Shown: positions 23,997 to 32,231 of the stretch, in pieces
Numbering within the stretch: the stretch's first letter is position 1
Layout of the letters: each line of letters begins with the position of its first letter
From: LMUY01 sp964244585
GTDB lineage: Bacteria > Pseudomonadota > Alphaproteobacteria > Acetobacterales > Acetobacteraceae
Direction: 5' to 3'
Assembly (NCBI GenBank): GCA_964244585.1
Contig: CAXTJM010000010.1
Location: forward strand, 1 to 64,000
Length of the DNA stretch: 64,000 bases
Program-made: the position numbers and the translations under genes
The notes under the pieces: generated by a model
Told to the model about the DNA's origin: nothing
Database searches by the model: none
Seen by the model: the letters and a program-made list of their open reading frames with translations, nothing else

Positions 23997-26900
23997 GCCG
24001 CGACCGCATTGCGGCGGGGATGCCACAGACCGGCTGCCCGCGCCTTGGCGAACTGGGCCGCGATCGCGGCATGCGCCTCCGGGTTCTCGCGTCGCAGGAA
24101 CGCCTCGACCGCCGGCGTGCCGAGCATGGCGTCATGCAGCAGGTCGAATTGCCGGTCGAGCCGCCCGGGCAACGTCGCCGCGAACGCGCCCAGCGCCTCC
24201 ACCGCCCGCACCATCTCCGCGGCCCCGGCATAGCCATGCCGCATCATGCCGGCCAGCCAGACCGGGTTTGCCGCCCGGCCACGCACCACCCTCGCCACCT
24301 GCTCCGCCACCGTCCGCGTCGTGCCATCGTAGTGGTACAGGGCCGGGCCTGCGCCCAGCCGCGACGCCGCGGCGGCGAAGCCGCCCAGATGGGCGGCATA
24401 TTCCGGTCCGTCCAGCAGATCGGCCTCGGCATGGTCCTGGACGTGGAGGAACGCATCCGCCTGTCCCACGCGCTGCGCCAAGGCCACGGCGTCGGCCACG
24501 CCGTCCCCATCATGGCCGTAGCGCGACAGGGAGGCAGCGAACCAGTCCGACCCGGCGCCATACTGCCCCGGCGCCGGCCCGAACACGCGGGCGCCGGGGC
24601 GGCCCGCCAGCGGGTTCCAATCCGCCGCCTCGTCCCGCGCCGCCACCGCCGCGGCAGCGGCATCGAACAGCGTGACCTGTGCCGCAAACGCGTCGCGGAA
24701 CAGGCCGGAGATGCGCAGCGTCACGTCCACCCGCGGCCGGTCCAGCTCGGCGATCGGCGTCACGGTGAAGCCGTTGACCCGGCCCGACCCCTCGTCCCAA
24801 ACCGGCCGTACGCCCATCAGCAGCAGCGCCAGCGCGATGTCCTCGCCGCCCGTGCGCATGGCCGCACTGCCCCACACGTTCAGCACGATCGAGCGCGGCC
24901 AGTCGCCATGGTCCTGGCGGTGGCGGCGCAACAGCTCGGCGGCGGCCCGCCCGGCCAAGGTCAAGGCGGAGCGGGTCGGCAGCATGCGCGGATCCACCCC
25001 GGCGAGGTTGCGCCCGGTCGGCAGCACGTCGGTCCGCCCGGCAGACGGCGCGCCGGCCGGCCCAGGCGGCACGAAGCGCCCGTCCAGGGCGGCGAGCAGG
25101 GCCGCCCGCTCCGCCGCCGCGCAGGCATCGGCCGCCGCGGGCAGCAGCGCCAGCCGCTCCGGCACCGGCTGCGTCCCGTAGACGTGCAGCCCGTCGCGGA
25201 TCTGCAGCTCCTTCACATCGCACAGATAGGCGTCGAGGCGGGCCAGCGCGTCGTCGTCGGAGGCACCGGGCGGCGCGCCGCTCTCGTCCAGCAGCCCGGC
25301 CGAGGCGGCCCGGTCCAGGATGTCCGCCCGCAGCAGCGCGGTGCGGCGGCGGTCCAGGCCGTCGGCGGTGGCGTATTCGTCGATCAGCCGTTCCAGCGCC
25401 GCCGCCTCGCCCTGCAGCCCGGCGGCATGCAGCGGCGGCGTCAGGTGGCCGATCGTCACCGCACCCAGCCGGCGCTTGGCTGCCGCGGCCTCGCCGGGAT
25501 TGTTCACGATGAAGGGGTAGATCACCGGCAATCCCCCCACCAGCGCGCGCGGCCAGCAGTCCGGCGAGAGTGCCGCCGCCTTGCCCGGCAGCCATTCCAA
25601 CGAGCCATGGGTGCCCAGATGCACCAGCGCGTCCGCCGTGTCCCGCAGCGACAGGTAGAACGCGATGAAGCCGTGGCGCGGCGGCAGGTCCGCGTCGTGG
25701 TAGGCGGCGCGACGATCCCCGCGGTCGCCGCGGTCCGGCTGCACTGTTGCGACGACATGGCCGATGCGAAGCTGGCGCAACGTGAACTGGCCGACGATCA
25801 CGGAGGGATCGTCCGCCGGATCCCCCCATGCGGACATGGCGGCGTGCTGCAACGAGGCCGGCAAGGAGGCGAGCAGGTTGCGATACGCCGCCAGGGCGAG
25901 GTATGGCGTCGGCTCGCCGTGGCACAGGCGATGGACCAACTCGGTCGTGCGGGTCGGTGTGGTTGCATAATCGGCATCGGCCAACTGGGCGGTGATGGCG
26001 GACAGGCTGGCGAAGCCGTCGAGCCCGACCGCGTGCCCTCGCTGGCCGCCGGCGCCCGGATAATCGCTGAGCAGGATCGTCAGCCGCCGCTGTCCGGCCG
26101 GGATGGCAGCCAGCCTGGACCATCCGGCCGCCCGGTCCGCCGCCAGCGCGATGCCGTCCTGCTCCGGCTCATGCACCATGCGGCCGTCGCGTTCGGCCTT
26201 GAACGAGATGGCGGTGGTCAGCAGACGGCCATCGAGTTCGGGCAGCACCACCTGCATGGCGAGGTCCGCCGGGGTGAGGCCGCGGGTGCTGGCCTGCCAG
26301 GCGGCGCGTGCGCTGCCGGCGAGGATGAGTTGGAGGACCGGCGCGTCGGCGGCATCGAGCGGGCTTGCCCGTTGCGCCGTTCCCTCACCCCGGCCCTCTC
26401 CCGCCAGCGGGAGGGAGAGATCGGCACGTGCGGAGAAGCCCGTCGCGTTGAGCACCACCGATGGCCTCCACGCGGCGAGCGTGTGGGACACGAACGCCGC
26501 GGTGTCTCCGGCCTTGAGGCTGCCGACATAGATCGCGCCCACCGCCATCCCGCGTGTCCGCAAAGCCGCGAGCAACGTCGTCACCGGCGCGACATCCTCC
26601 GACAGCAGGTGCGAACGATAGAACACCACCGCCGCCAACGGTCGATCGTCCAGGTCCAGCACGTGGACGCCGTGCTGCGGCAGCGCCTCGGCTTCGTCCG
26701 CATCGTCTGCCGCCAGCCCGGCCAAATGCGTCATGAATGCCAGCGCGCGTGCCATGTTCGCGCGGCCGCCATGGCGGAAGCACGCATCCAGCCGGGCATA
26801 GGCAACCGCGGAGACAGTGGACAGCGCCGCCAGCGCCGGGTCGCTGCGCCCGTCACCCGGCAGGACCGCCAGGGCAACCCCGCGCTCCCGGCACAACGCC

Positions 26901-27190
26901 CCCATCTCTTCCGCCCCGTAACGCCAGTAATCCAGCCCGCCCAGCAGGCGCAGCACGACGCAGCGCGCATGCGCCACCGTCTGCTCGAGGTATAGATCCA
27001 CTGAAAGCGGATGCCGCAGCTTGCCCAATGGCGCGAGGCGCAACTCCGGGTCGCCTCGATTCGCCGCCGCCAGCGCGGCGAGGTCCGCGTCCGAGAATGA
27101 GAGCACCACCAGCGGAGCGGGCGCGTGGGCGAGGTCCACCGCGGGGGCGGCCTCGTCCAGGGAGCGCGTTTCGCGGAGCAGCAGGTGCAT
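23993..27190 (-). CDS. cobN: cobaltochelatase subunit CobN
   Basis: Large subunit of the ATP-dependent aerobic cobalt chelatase acting on hydrogenobyrinic acid a,c-diamide. 1065 residues, somewhat short for the family (about 1100-1275). Recognised segments: LLSDYPGAGGQRGHAVGLD, ALVHLGTHGSLEWLPGKAAA (conserved HGxxEWLPGK), VIYPFIVNNPGEAAAAKRR, VLNVWGSAAMRTGGEDIA and HDGDGVADAVALAQRV. At residues about 257-271 a repeat-derived stretch LSLPLAGEGRGEG interrupts the N-terminal part. The ATG overlaps the cobW stop by one base (TGATG). The partner subunits (AAA+ CobS and VWA CobT) are not in this window. Confidence 0.96.
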   Translation of the reverse strand: MHLLLRETRSLDEAAPAVDLAHAPAPLVVLSFSDADLAALAAANRGDPELRLAPLGKLRHPLSVDLYLEQTVAHARCVVLRLLGGLDYWRYGAEEMGALCRERGVALAVLPGDGRSDPALAALSTVSAVAYARLDACFRHGGRANMARALAFMTHLAGLAADDADEAEALPQHGVHVLDLDDRPLAAVVFYRSHLLSEDVAPVTTLLAALRTRGMAVGAIYVGSLKAGDTAAFVSHTLAAWRPSVVLNATGFSARADLSLPLAGEGRGEGTAQRASPLDAADAPVLQLILAGSARAAWQASTRGLTPADLAMQVVLPELDGRLLTTAISFKAERDGRMVHEPEQDGIALAADRAAGWSRLAAIPAGQRRLTILLSDYPGAGGQRGHAVGLDGFASLSAITAQLADADYATTPTRTTELVHRLCHGEPTPYLALAAYRNLLASLPASLQHAAMSAWGDPADDPSVIVGQFTLRQLRIGHVVATVQPDRGDRGDRRAAYHDADLPPRHGFIAFYLSLRDTADALVHLGTHGSLEWLPGKAAALSPDCWPRALVGGLPVIYPFIVNNPGEAAAAKRRLGAVTIGHLTPPLHAAGLQGEAAALERLIDEYATADGLDRRRTALLRADILDRAASAGLLDESGAPPGASDDDALARLDAYLCDVKELQIRDGLHVYGTQPVPERLALLPAAADACAAAERAALLAALDGRFVPPGPAGAPSAGRTDVLPTGRNLAGVDPRMLPTRSALTLAGRAAAELLRRHRQDHGDWPRSIVLNVWGSAAMRTGGEDIALALLLMGVRPVWDEGSGRVNGFTVTPIAELDRPRVDVTLRISGLFRDAFAAQVTLFDAAAAAVAARDEAADWNPLAGRPGARVFGPAPGQYGAGSDWFAASLSRYGHDGDGVADAVALAQRVGQADAFLHVQDHAEADLLDGPEYAAHLGGFAAAASRLGAGPALYHYDGTTRTVAEQVARVVRGRAANPVWLAGMMRHGYAGAAEMVRAVEALGAFAATLPGRLDRQFDLLHDAMLGTPAVEAFLRRENPEAHAAIAAQFAKARAAGLWHPRRNAVAA
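26382..26419. repeat. palindromic element copy inside cobN, translated in frame
   Basis: Plus strand CCCTCACCCCGGCCCTCTCC followed by CGCCAGCGGGAGGGAGAG; the hairpin core is CTCTCCCGC/GCGGGAGGGAG. It is in frame with cobN and encodes LSLPLAGEGRGEGT (residues about 258-270). It is the best-preserved coding copy. Confidence 0.7.
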
Positions 27191-28218
27191 CAGGCGGCGG
27201 AGAGTGCGGCCGTGATCGCGCTGCGGTCCAGCCCCGCCTGCCCGATCACCACCAGATGCCCGTCCCGCGCCTCGCCCTCCGACCAGGCGCGGTCGTAATG
27301 CTGGCGGAACCGGGTGCCCACGCCCTGGATCGCCAGCCGCATCGGCCGCCCGGCCACGGCGACGAAGCCCTTGATGCGCAGCACGTCATGCGTGCCGGCG
27401 ACGTCCGCCAGCCGCTGCAGCAACGCGTCCGGCGCCGCGGTCTCGCCGATGGGGACGACGAAGCTGTCGAAATCGTCGTGTTCGTGCTCCCCGTCCACCG
27501 CGTCGTGGCAGGAGGGGCGACTCGCCAGATCGTCCTCCGCCTTGGCGTCCAGGCCGAGTAACAGGGAGAGGTCGACCCGGCCCTCCGTGGCGTTCACCAG
27601 GGCGGCCGGGCGGGGCAGGGTGGCGGCCAGCTCCGTCCGCAGCCGCGCCATCGCCCCTGCGTCCAGCAGGTCCGCCTTGTTCAGGATGATCAGGTCGGCC
27701 GCCGCGACCTGGTCGCCGAAGACCTCCGCGAGCGGGTTGTCGTGGTCCAGCGTGTCGTCCGCCGCCCGTTGCGCCGCGACGGCTGCCGGGTCATCGGCAA
27801 ACCGCCCGGCGGCCACGGCCGGGCCGTCCACCACGGCGATCACCGCGTCCACCGTGACGCGGGAGCGGATGTCCGGCCAGCCGAACGCCTTTAGCAGCGG
27901 CTTGGGCAGCGCCAGGCCGGAGGTCTCGATCAGGATGTGCTCCGGCGGGTTGGGGCGGTCCAGCAGCGCCTGCATGGCCGGCAGAAACTCGTCGGCCACC
28001 GTGCAGCAGAGGCAGCCATTGGCCAGTTCCACGATGTCCGCGTCCTCGCAGCCCGGCACGCCGCAGCTGCGCAGGGTCTCGCCATCGATGCCGAGCGAGC
28101 CGAACTCGTTCACCAGGATGGCGATCCGGCGTCCCTCGGCATGGGCCAGCACGTGGCGGACCAGCGTGGTCTTGCCGGCGCCCAGGAAGCCGGTGATGAC
28201 GGTGCAGGGTATCTTCAT
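27190..28218 (-). CDS. cobW: CobW, COG0523-family GTPase metallochaperone
   Basis: G3E P-loop GTPase, 342 residues, thought to deliver Co(II) to the CobNST chelatase. Walker A GFLGAGKTT (10-18), the metal-site motif GCLCC (CxCC) at about residue 73-77, the guanine-specificity motif NKADLL, and a His/Asp-rich segment SCHDAVDGEHEHDDFD (about 237-252) likely to bind metal. The CobW C-terminal domain includes RIKGFVAVAGRPMRLAIQGVG. The start ATG overlaps the DUF1636 stop (ATGA). Confidence 0.96.
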   Translation of the reverse strand: MKIPCTVITGFLGAGKTTLVRHVLAHAEGRRIAILVNEFGSLGIDGETLRSCGVPGCEDADIVELANGCLCCTVADEFLPAMQALLDRPNPPEHILIETSGLALPKPLLKAFGWPDIRSRVTVDAVIAVVDGPAVAAGRFADDPAAVAAQRAADDTLDHDNPLAEVFGDQVAAADLIILNKADLLDAGAMARLRTELAATLPRPAALVNATEGRVDLSLLLGLDAKAEDDLASRPSCHDAVDGEHEHDDFDSFVVPIGETAAPDALLQRLADVAGTHDVLRIKGFVAVAGRPMRLAIQGVGTRFRQHYDRAWSEGEARDGHLVVIGQAGLDRSAITAALSAA

Positions 28219-28562
28219 GCCGGCAGCCGCCCCATCACCATCCTGGCCAGGCTCGCCGCCCGCTTGGAGGGCAGCACCGTGCCGGTGGGGTGGGCGGCAT
28301 ACAGCCGGGCATAGGCGAGCAGGTCGCCGGCCAGTGCCGGCGCCAACCCGCCGAGCAGGTAGCTCCACTTGCCGGGCATGGCGATCGCCGCCGCGCAGCC
28401 GCTGTCGCAGACGGACAGGCACGACACCTCCCGCAACACGACCGCCTCGGCATCCGGATGTGCCGCCAGCGCCTCGTGCATCCGCCGGCCCGGCGGGGTC
28501 TCGCCCTCGGCCAGCGGCAAGCCGGCGCGGCAGGTGATGCAGACATGCAGGACAGGGGTCAT
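28215..28562 (-). CDS. DUF1636 metal-binding protein of the cobalamin operon
   Basis: 115-residue protein, first gene under the cobalamin riboswitch. It has a cysteine-rich pattern C8-x2-C11 (VCITCRAG) and C48-x3-C52-x3-C56 (SCLSVCDSGC), resembling thioredoxin-like [2Fe-2S] ferredoxins or a metal site. The C-terminal half (PGKWSYLLGGLAPALAGDLLAYARLY) is a conserved DUF1636 feature. These proteins commonly precede cobW in alphaproteobacterial B12 operons, suggesting cobalt handling or redox supply to the chelatase; the exact role is unknown. Confidence 0.85.
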   Translation of the reverse strand: MTPVLHVCITCRAGLPLAEGETPPGRRMHEALAAHPDAEAVVLREVSCLSVCDSGCAAAIAMPGKWSYLLGGLAPALAGDLLAYARLYAAHPTGTVLPSKRAASLARMVMGRLPA

Positions 28563-28709
28563 GGGCGAACCGTCTCCGTGGTCAGGCACGGGTGCCCATC
28601 GCCACCGCGGCATCGCCCCGGCGGTCGGGCTGCTTGCCGCAACCCGCCAACCCCGATGCACCCCGCCCGGCGTCGCAATGGTGGTCCTGGCGCGAGCATG
28701 CGCCAGCGA

Positions 28710-28865
28710 TGGCAGGTCTCCTGGCTCACGGATCAGACGCTGCGTCCGCGGCCTTCCCGGGGTGATCCCAGTGGCAGATGCGGTCGCCGCTTTCCGCTTA
28801 CAGTTGCGGGGGCAGCCGCGGCGTTGCACCGCGTTCCCTTTTCACCCTCCGCTTGGAGGGACCAT
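28710..28865 (-). promoter_or_regulatory. cobalamin (AdoCbl) riboswitch
   Basis: On the minus strand the leader shows the conserved order: AAAAGGGAACGCGGTGCAA, GCTGCCCCCGCAACTGTAAG, the B12 box region GCCACTGGG, CCCGGGAAGG and GAGCCAGGAGACCTGCC. It ends about 148 bases before the DUF1636 start, leaving room for an expression platform; the first hairpin there is TGGCGC-ATGCTC-GCGCCA. It should repress the DUF1636-cobW-cobN-cobG-cobH-cobI-cobJ unit when adenosylcobalamin is plentiful. Its 5' end is only 12 bp from the divergent cobU start codon. Confidence 0.95.
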
Positions 28866-28877
28866 CGCCCCCCGTGT

Positions 28878-29384
28878 ATGACCCGCCGCGTGCCAGGTCA
28901 AATCACCTTCGTGCTCGGGGGCGCCCGCTCCGGCAAGAGCCGCTATGCGGAGGCATTGATCGCGGCGCATCCCGCCCCCTGGCGCTACGTCGCCACCGGG
29001 CAGGCCTTCGACGACGAGATGCGGGTCCGGATCCGCGAGCATCGCGACCGCCGCGATGCGTCGTGGCAGACCGTCGAGGCGCCGCTCGACCTGGCGGGCG
29101 CGCTGGATGGCGGCGCACCCGTGCTGGTGGATTGCCTGACGCTGTGGGTGAACAACCTGCTGCTGGCCGGGCGCGAGCCGGACTGGCCCTGCCTGCTGGC
29201 CGCGCTGGACGCGCGCCGAGCGCCCAGCGTGCTGGTGTCCAACGAGGTGGGGCTGGGCATCGTGCCCGACAACGCCCTGGCCCGCCGGTTCCGCGACGTG
29301 GCGGGCGTGCTGCACGGCCAGGTTGCGGCGCGGGCGGATAGGGTGGTCCTTATGGTGGCAGGCATCCCGGTGATGGTGAAATGA
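28878..29384 (+). CDS. cobU: adenosylcobinamide kinase / adenosylcobinamide-phosphate guanylyltransferase
   Basis: 168-residue bifunctional enzyme. P-loop VLGGARSGKSRYAE near residue 11-24, the guanylylated histidine region RIREHRDRRDASW, VDCLTLWVNNLLL and VSNEVGLGIVPDN are all typical. Called CobP in P. denitrificans. The ATG is 12 bp from the divergent riboswitch, so its promoter probably lies within the riboswitch-encoding DNA, or it is transcribed from further upstream. It overlaps cobO by ATGA. Confidence 0.95.
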   Translation: MTRRVPGQITFVLGGARSGKSRYAEALIAAHPAPWRYVATGQAFDDEMRVRIREHRDRRDASWQTVEAPLDLAGALDGGAPVLVDCLTLWVNNLLLAGREPDWPCLLAALDARRAPSVLVSNEVGLGIVPDNALARRFRDVAGVLHGQVAARADRVVLMVAGIPVMVK

Positions 29385-29986
29385 TGGACGCGGACGATCG
29401 CCACCGCGAGAAGATGGCGCGCCGCAAGGCGGTGCAGGACGCCGAGGTCGCGAGCAAGACCGTGACCGAGAAGGGCCTGCTGATGGTCCATACCGGCCCC
29501 GGCAAGGGCAAGACCACCGCCGCCTTCGGATTGGCCTTGCGCATGCTGGGTCGCGGCCGTCCGGTCGGCGTGGTGCAGTTCATCAAGGGCGGCTGGACCA
29601 CGGGCGAGCGCATGGCATTCGAACGCTTCGGCGACAGGGTGGAATGGCACACCATGGGGGAGGGCTTCACCTGGGAAACGCAGGACCGCGCCCGCGATGT
29701 GGCCGCGGCCGAACGTGCCTGGGCTCAGGCGGTCACGATGATGGCGCGGCCAGGCCTGGGGCTGCTGGTGCTGGACGAATTGAACATCGCCTTGCGCTAC
29801 GACTACCTCGCGCTGGACGCCGTGTTGGCGGTCTTGGCCGCCCGCCCGCCCGCGTTGCACGTGGTGGTCACCGGCCGCAACGCACGGCCGGCCTTGGTCG
29901 AGGCAGCCGACCTCGTGACGGAGATGACGGTCGTGAAGCACCATTTCGCGGCCGGGGTGAAGGCGCAGGAAGGGATCGAGTTCTGA
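29381..29986 (+). CDS. cobO: cob(I)yrinic acid a,c-diamide adenosyltransferase
   Basis: CobO/BtuR-type corrinoid adenosyltransferase of 201 residues that forms the Co-C bond. The reversed P-loop motif is HTGPGKGKTTAAFGLALR (about 37-54), followed by VGVVQFIKGGW, LLVLDELNIALRYDYL and HVVVTGRNARPALVEAADLVTEM. C-terminal KHHFAAGVKAQEGIEF is the family ending. Second gene of cobU-cobO-cobQ. Confidence 0.96.
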   Translation: MMDADDRHREKMARRKAVQDAEVASKTVTEKGLLMVHTGPGKGKTTAAFGLALRMLGRGRPVGVVQFIKGGWTTGERMAFERFGDRVEWHTMGEGFTWETQDRARDVAAAERAWAQAVTMMARPGLGLLVLDELNIALRYDYLALDAVLAVLAARPPALHVVVTGRNARPALVEAADLVTEMTVVKHHFAAGVKAQEGIEF

Positions 29987-30000
29987 CCGCCCGTGCGCTG

Positions 30001-31422
30001 ATGATCCAGGGGACGGGATCCAGCGTAGGAAAATCCTTGCTGGTGGCAGGTCTGGCGCGGGCGTTGCATAGGCGGGGCCTGCGGGTGCATCCGTTCAAGC
30101 CGCAGAACATGTCCAACAACGCGGCCGTGACCGCCGATGGCGGGGAGATCGGCCGCGCGCAGGCGTTGCAGGCCCGCGCCGCCTGCGTGGCCCCGTCCGT
30201 GCACATGAACCCGGTGCTGCTGAAGCCGCAGAGCGAGATTGGCAGCCAGGTCGTGGTGCAGGGCCGCGTCGTCGGCACGGCGCGGACGCGTGACTACCAG
30301 GCGATGAAGCCGGGCCTGCTGCCGCACGTGCTGGACAGTTTCGCGCGCATGCGGGTGGAGGCGGATATCGTGCTGGTGGAGGGCGCGGGCAGTGCCTCCG
30401 AAATCAACCTGCGGGCCGGCGACATCGCCAATATGGGGTTCGCCCGCGCCGCGGACGTGCCCGTCGTGGTCGTGGGCGACATCGACCGCGGCGGCGTGAT
30501 CGCCAGTCTCGTCGGCACCCACGCCGTGCTGGCGCCGGCCGACCGCGCCCTGGTCGCCGGCTTCATCGTCAACCGCATGCGCGGCGACCGCTCGCTGTTT
30601 GCCGCCGGCATGGATGCGATCGCCGCCCATACCGGGTGGGCCGCGCTCGGGCTGGTGCCGTTCTTTCCGGACGCGCACCGTCTTCCGGCGGAAGACGCGT
30701 CCGACCTGGCCGTTGCACGCCGCCCCGGCGCCCCCGTGCGGATCGCCGTGCCGGTGCTGCCCTGGATCAGCAATTTCGACGATCTCGACCCGCTGGCCGC
30801 CGAGCCCGGGGTGGACCTGCACCTGGTCCGCCGGGGGGAGCCGCTGCCGGTGTGCGACCTGGTGATCCTGCCGGGTTCGAAGGCGACCATCGCCGACCTC
30901 GCGGCCTTGCGGGCGGAGGGCTGGGATATCGACCTGCGCGCCCATCATCGCAGGGGCGGCCGCATCCTGGGCCTGTGTGGAGGCTATCAGATGCTCGGCC
31001 GCAGTCTGGCCGACCCGGACGGCGTGGAGGGCGTTCCCGGAACCGTGCCCGGGCTCGGGCTGCTGGCGGTGGATACGGTGCTGGGCGGCGACAAGCGCCT
31101 GGTGGCGGTGCAGGGCGAACTCGGCGGCATCCCGTTCGGCGGCTACGAGATGCATGTGGGCCGCACGACAGGGGACGCGCACCCGCTGCTGTCCATGGAT
31201 GGCCGGCCGGGCGGAGCGACGTCGGCCGACGGCCTGGTCTGCGGGTGCTACGTTCATGGGCTGTTCGCCCACGACGCACAGCGCGCGGCGTGGCTCGCGC
31301 GGCTGGGTATCGTGGCCACGCCCCGGAACCACGAGGCAGAGGTGGAGGCCGTCCTCGATCGGCTTGCCGGGCACGTGGAAGCATACGTCGACGTGGCCGC
31401 AGTTTTGGCTTTGGCGCGGTAG
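30001..31422 (+). CDS. cobQ: cobyric acid synthase
   Basis: Adds amides at b, d, e and g of adenosylcobyrinic acid a,c-diamide using glutamine and ATP. 473 residues from ATG 30001. N-terminal P-loop QGTGSSVGKSLLVAGL and FKPQNMSNNAAVTADGGEI; C-terminal class I amidotransferase with nucleophile in GLCGGYQMLG and YVHGLF. Homologues commonly start M-T-A-R/K-A-[IL]-M-[IL]-Q-G-T-G-S; that N-terminus would require the CTG at 29983, which overlaps the cobO stop as CTGA and lies six codons upstream in frame. ATG 30001 is the conservative choice. Confidence 0.95.
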   Translation: MIQGTGSSVGKSLLVAGLARALHRRGLRVHPFKPQNMSNNAAVTADGGEIGRAQALQARAACVAPSVHMNPVLLKPQSEIGSQVVVQGRVVGTARTRDYQAMKPGLLPHVLDSFARMRVEADIVLVEGAGSASEINLRAGDIANMGFARAADVPVVVVGDIDRGGVIASLVGTHAVLAPADRALVAGFIVNRMRGDRSLFAAGMDAIAAHTGWAALGLVPFFPDAHRLPAEDASDLAVARRPGAPVRIAVPVLPWISNFDDLDPLAAEPGVDLHLVRRGEPLPVCDLVILPGSKATIADLAALRAEGWDIDLRAHHRRGGRILGLCGGYQMLGRSLADPDGVEGVPGTVPGLGLLAVDTVLGGDKRLVAVQGELGGIPFGGYEMHVGRTTGDAHPLLSMDGRPGGATSADGLVCGCYVHGLFAHDAQRAAWLARLGIVATPRNHEAEVEAVLDRLAGHVEAYVDVAAVLALAR

Positions 31423-31508
31423 GGTCCGCGTCTACTACCTGGAGAATACCGGCTTCACCACGTCGCTCAGGGCGATCTACCGCACGACCGGTCTCACGCA
31501 GTAGGCAG

Positions 31509-32231
31509 CTACATCCGGTGTTCCACTGGCGCGACCGTAACCGGTGTGGCGGCCAGGGCGCTGGGCGGCAGGTCGATCCAGGACAGATGCCCCCCCTTGC
31601 CCGCACCGGTATCCAGGAAGATCGCCCGCCCGCCGCCGCTGCCGATGCGGACATAGGGCCTGCCATCGGTGCTGCGCCGGTCATGGCCGCAATACACCGT
31701 CACGCCGGGTGGGATGCGATCCACCCAACGCAGCACCCGCTCGGGATAGCCATCGGGCTGCATCCGGCCCGTGGTCTGGCCGAACAGGGCGCGGGACAGG
31801 GCGGTATCCACCCGGCCCAGCCCGGGCGGCGGGGCGCTGTCCAGCATCGCCGTGTGGAACCCGCCATGGACGAACACCCGCTCCCCGTCCACGATCCAGG
31901 CCGGCGCCTGGTCGATCGCCTCCAACGCCCGCGCGCGTAGGCCGGGCGACAATTGCGACAAGGTCTCCGCCAGCGCGGGATCGACCCGGACCGGCTGGCC
32001 GCCCAAGGCCCGCCCCAGCTTGCGGTCGTGGTTGCCGAGCACGAACACGCCCCGCCGCTCCTCCACCAGCCGCAACGCCATCTCCAGCGCGCCGGCGCTG
32101 TCCGGGCCGCTATCGGTCAGGTCGCCGAGTTGCACCACGAACCGGTCGGTATCCGCCGCGAAGGCGAAGGCGCGGGCATCGCCATGCACGTCGCCGACCA
32201 CGCGCAGCTCCTGGCCCAGCGGAATGATCAT
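31509..32231 (-). CDS. PPP-family metallophosphoesterase (Ser/Thr phosphatase or Ap4A hydrolase type)
   Basis: 240-residue phosphoesterase with the full metal-ligand set: GDVHGD (near 14), GDLTDSG (near 36), GNHDRK (near 66), HGG (near 122) and CGHDRR (near 182). In the third motif GNHD replaces the GNHE of eukaryotic phosphatases, as in bacterial PrpE/ApaH-like enzymes. Could act on phosphoproteins or dinucleoside polyphosphates. It overlaps the photolyase stop by ATGA, so the two are co-translated. Confidence 0.87.
   Translation of the reverse strand: MIIPLGQELRVVGDVHGDARAFAFAADTDRFVVQLGDLTDSGPDSAGALEMALRLVEERRGVFVLGNHDRKLGRALGGQPVRVDPALAETLSQLSPGLRARALEAIDQAPAWIVDGERVFVHGGFHTAMLDSAPPPGLGRVDTALSRALFGQTTGRMQPDGYPERVLRWVDRIPPGVTVYCGHDRRSTDGRPYVRIGSGGGRAIFLDTGAGKGGHLSWIDLPPSALAATPVTVAPVEHRM

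Noticed and set aside
23369..26995. Very long open frame on the plus strand antisense to cobN and cobG (over 1200 codons)
   Set aside because: It is a mirror frame of well-conserved minus-strand genes in GC-rich DNA, has no ribosome site, and its translation is low-complexity Arg/Gln/Gly without motifs.
28563..28829. Open frame running from the riboswitch into DUF1636
   Set aside because: It is the untranslated leader; the riboswitch is an RNA element and the DUF1636 family starts at 28562.
31423..31508. Peptide-like stretch VYYLENTGFTTSLRAIYRTTGL after cobQ, slightly reminiscent of a GST N-terminus
   Set aside because: Only about 25 codons, a stop follows, no start or ribosome site, and the match is weak; treated as ordinary spacer.
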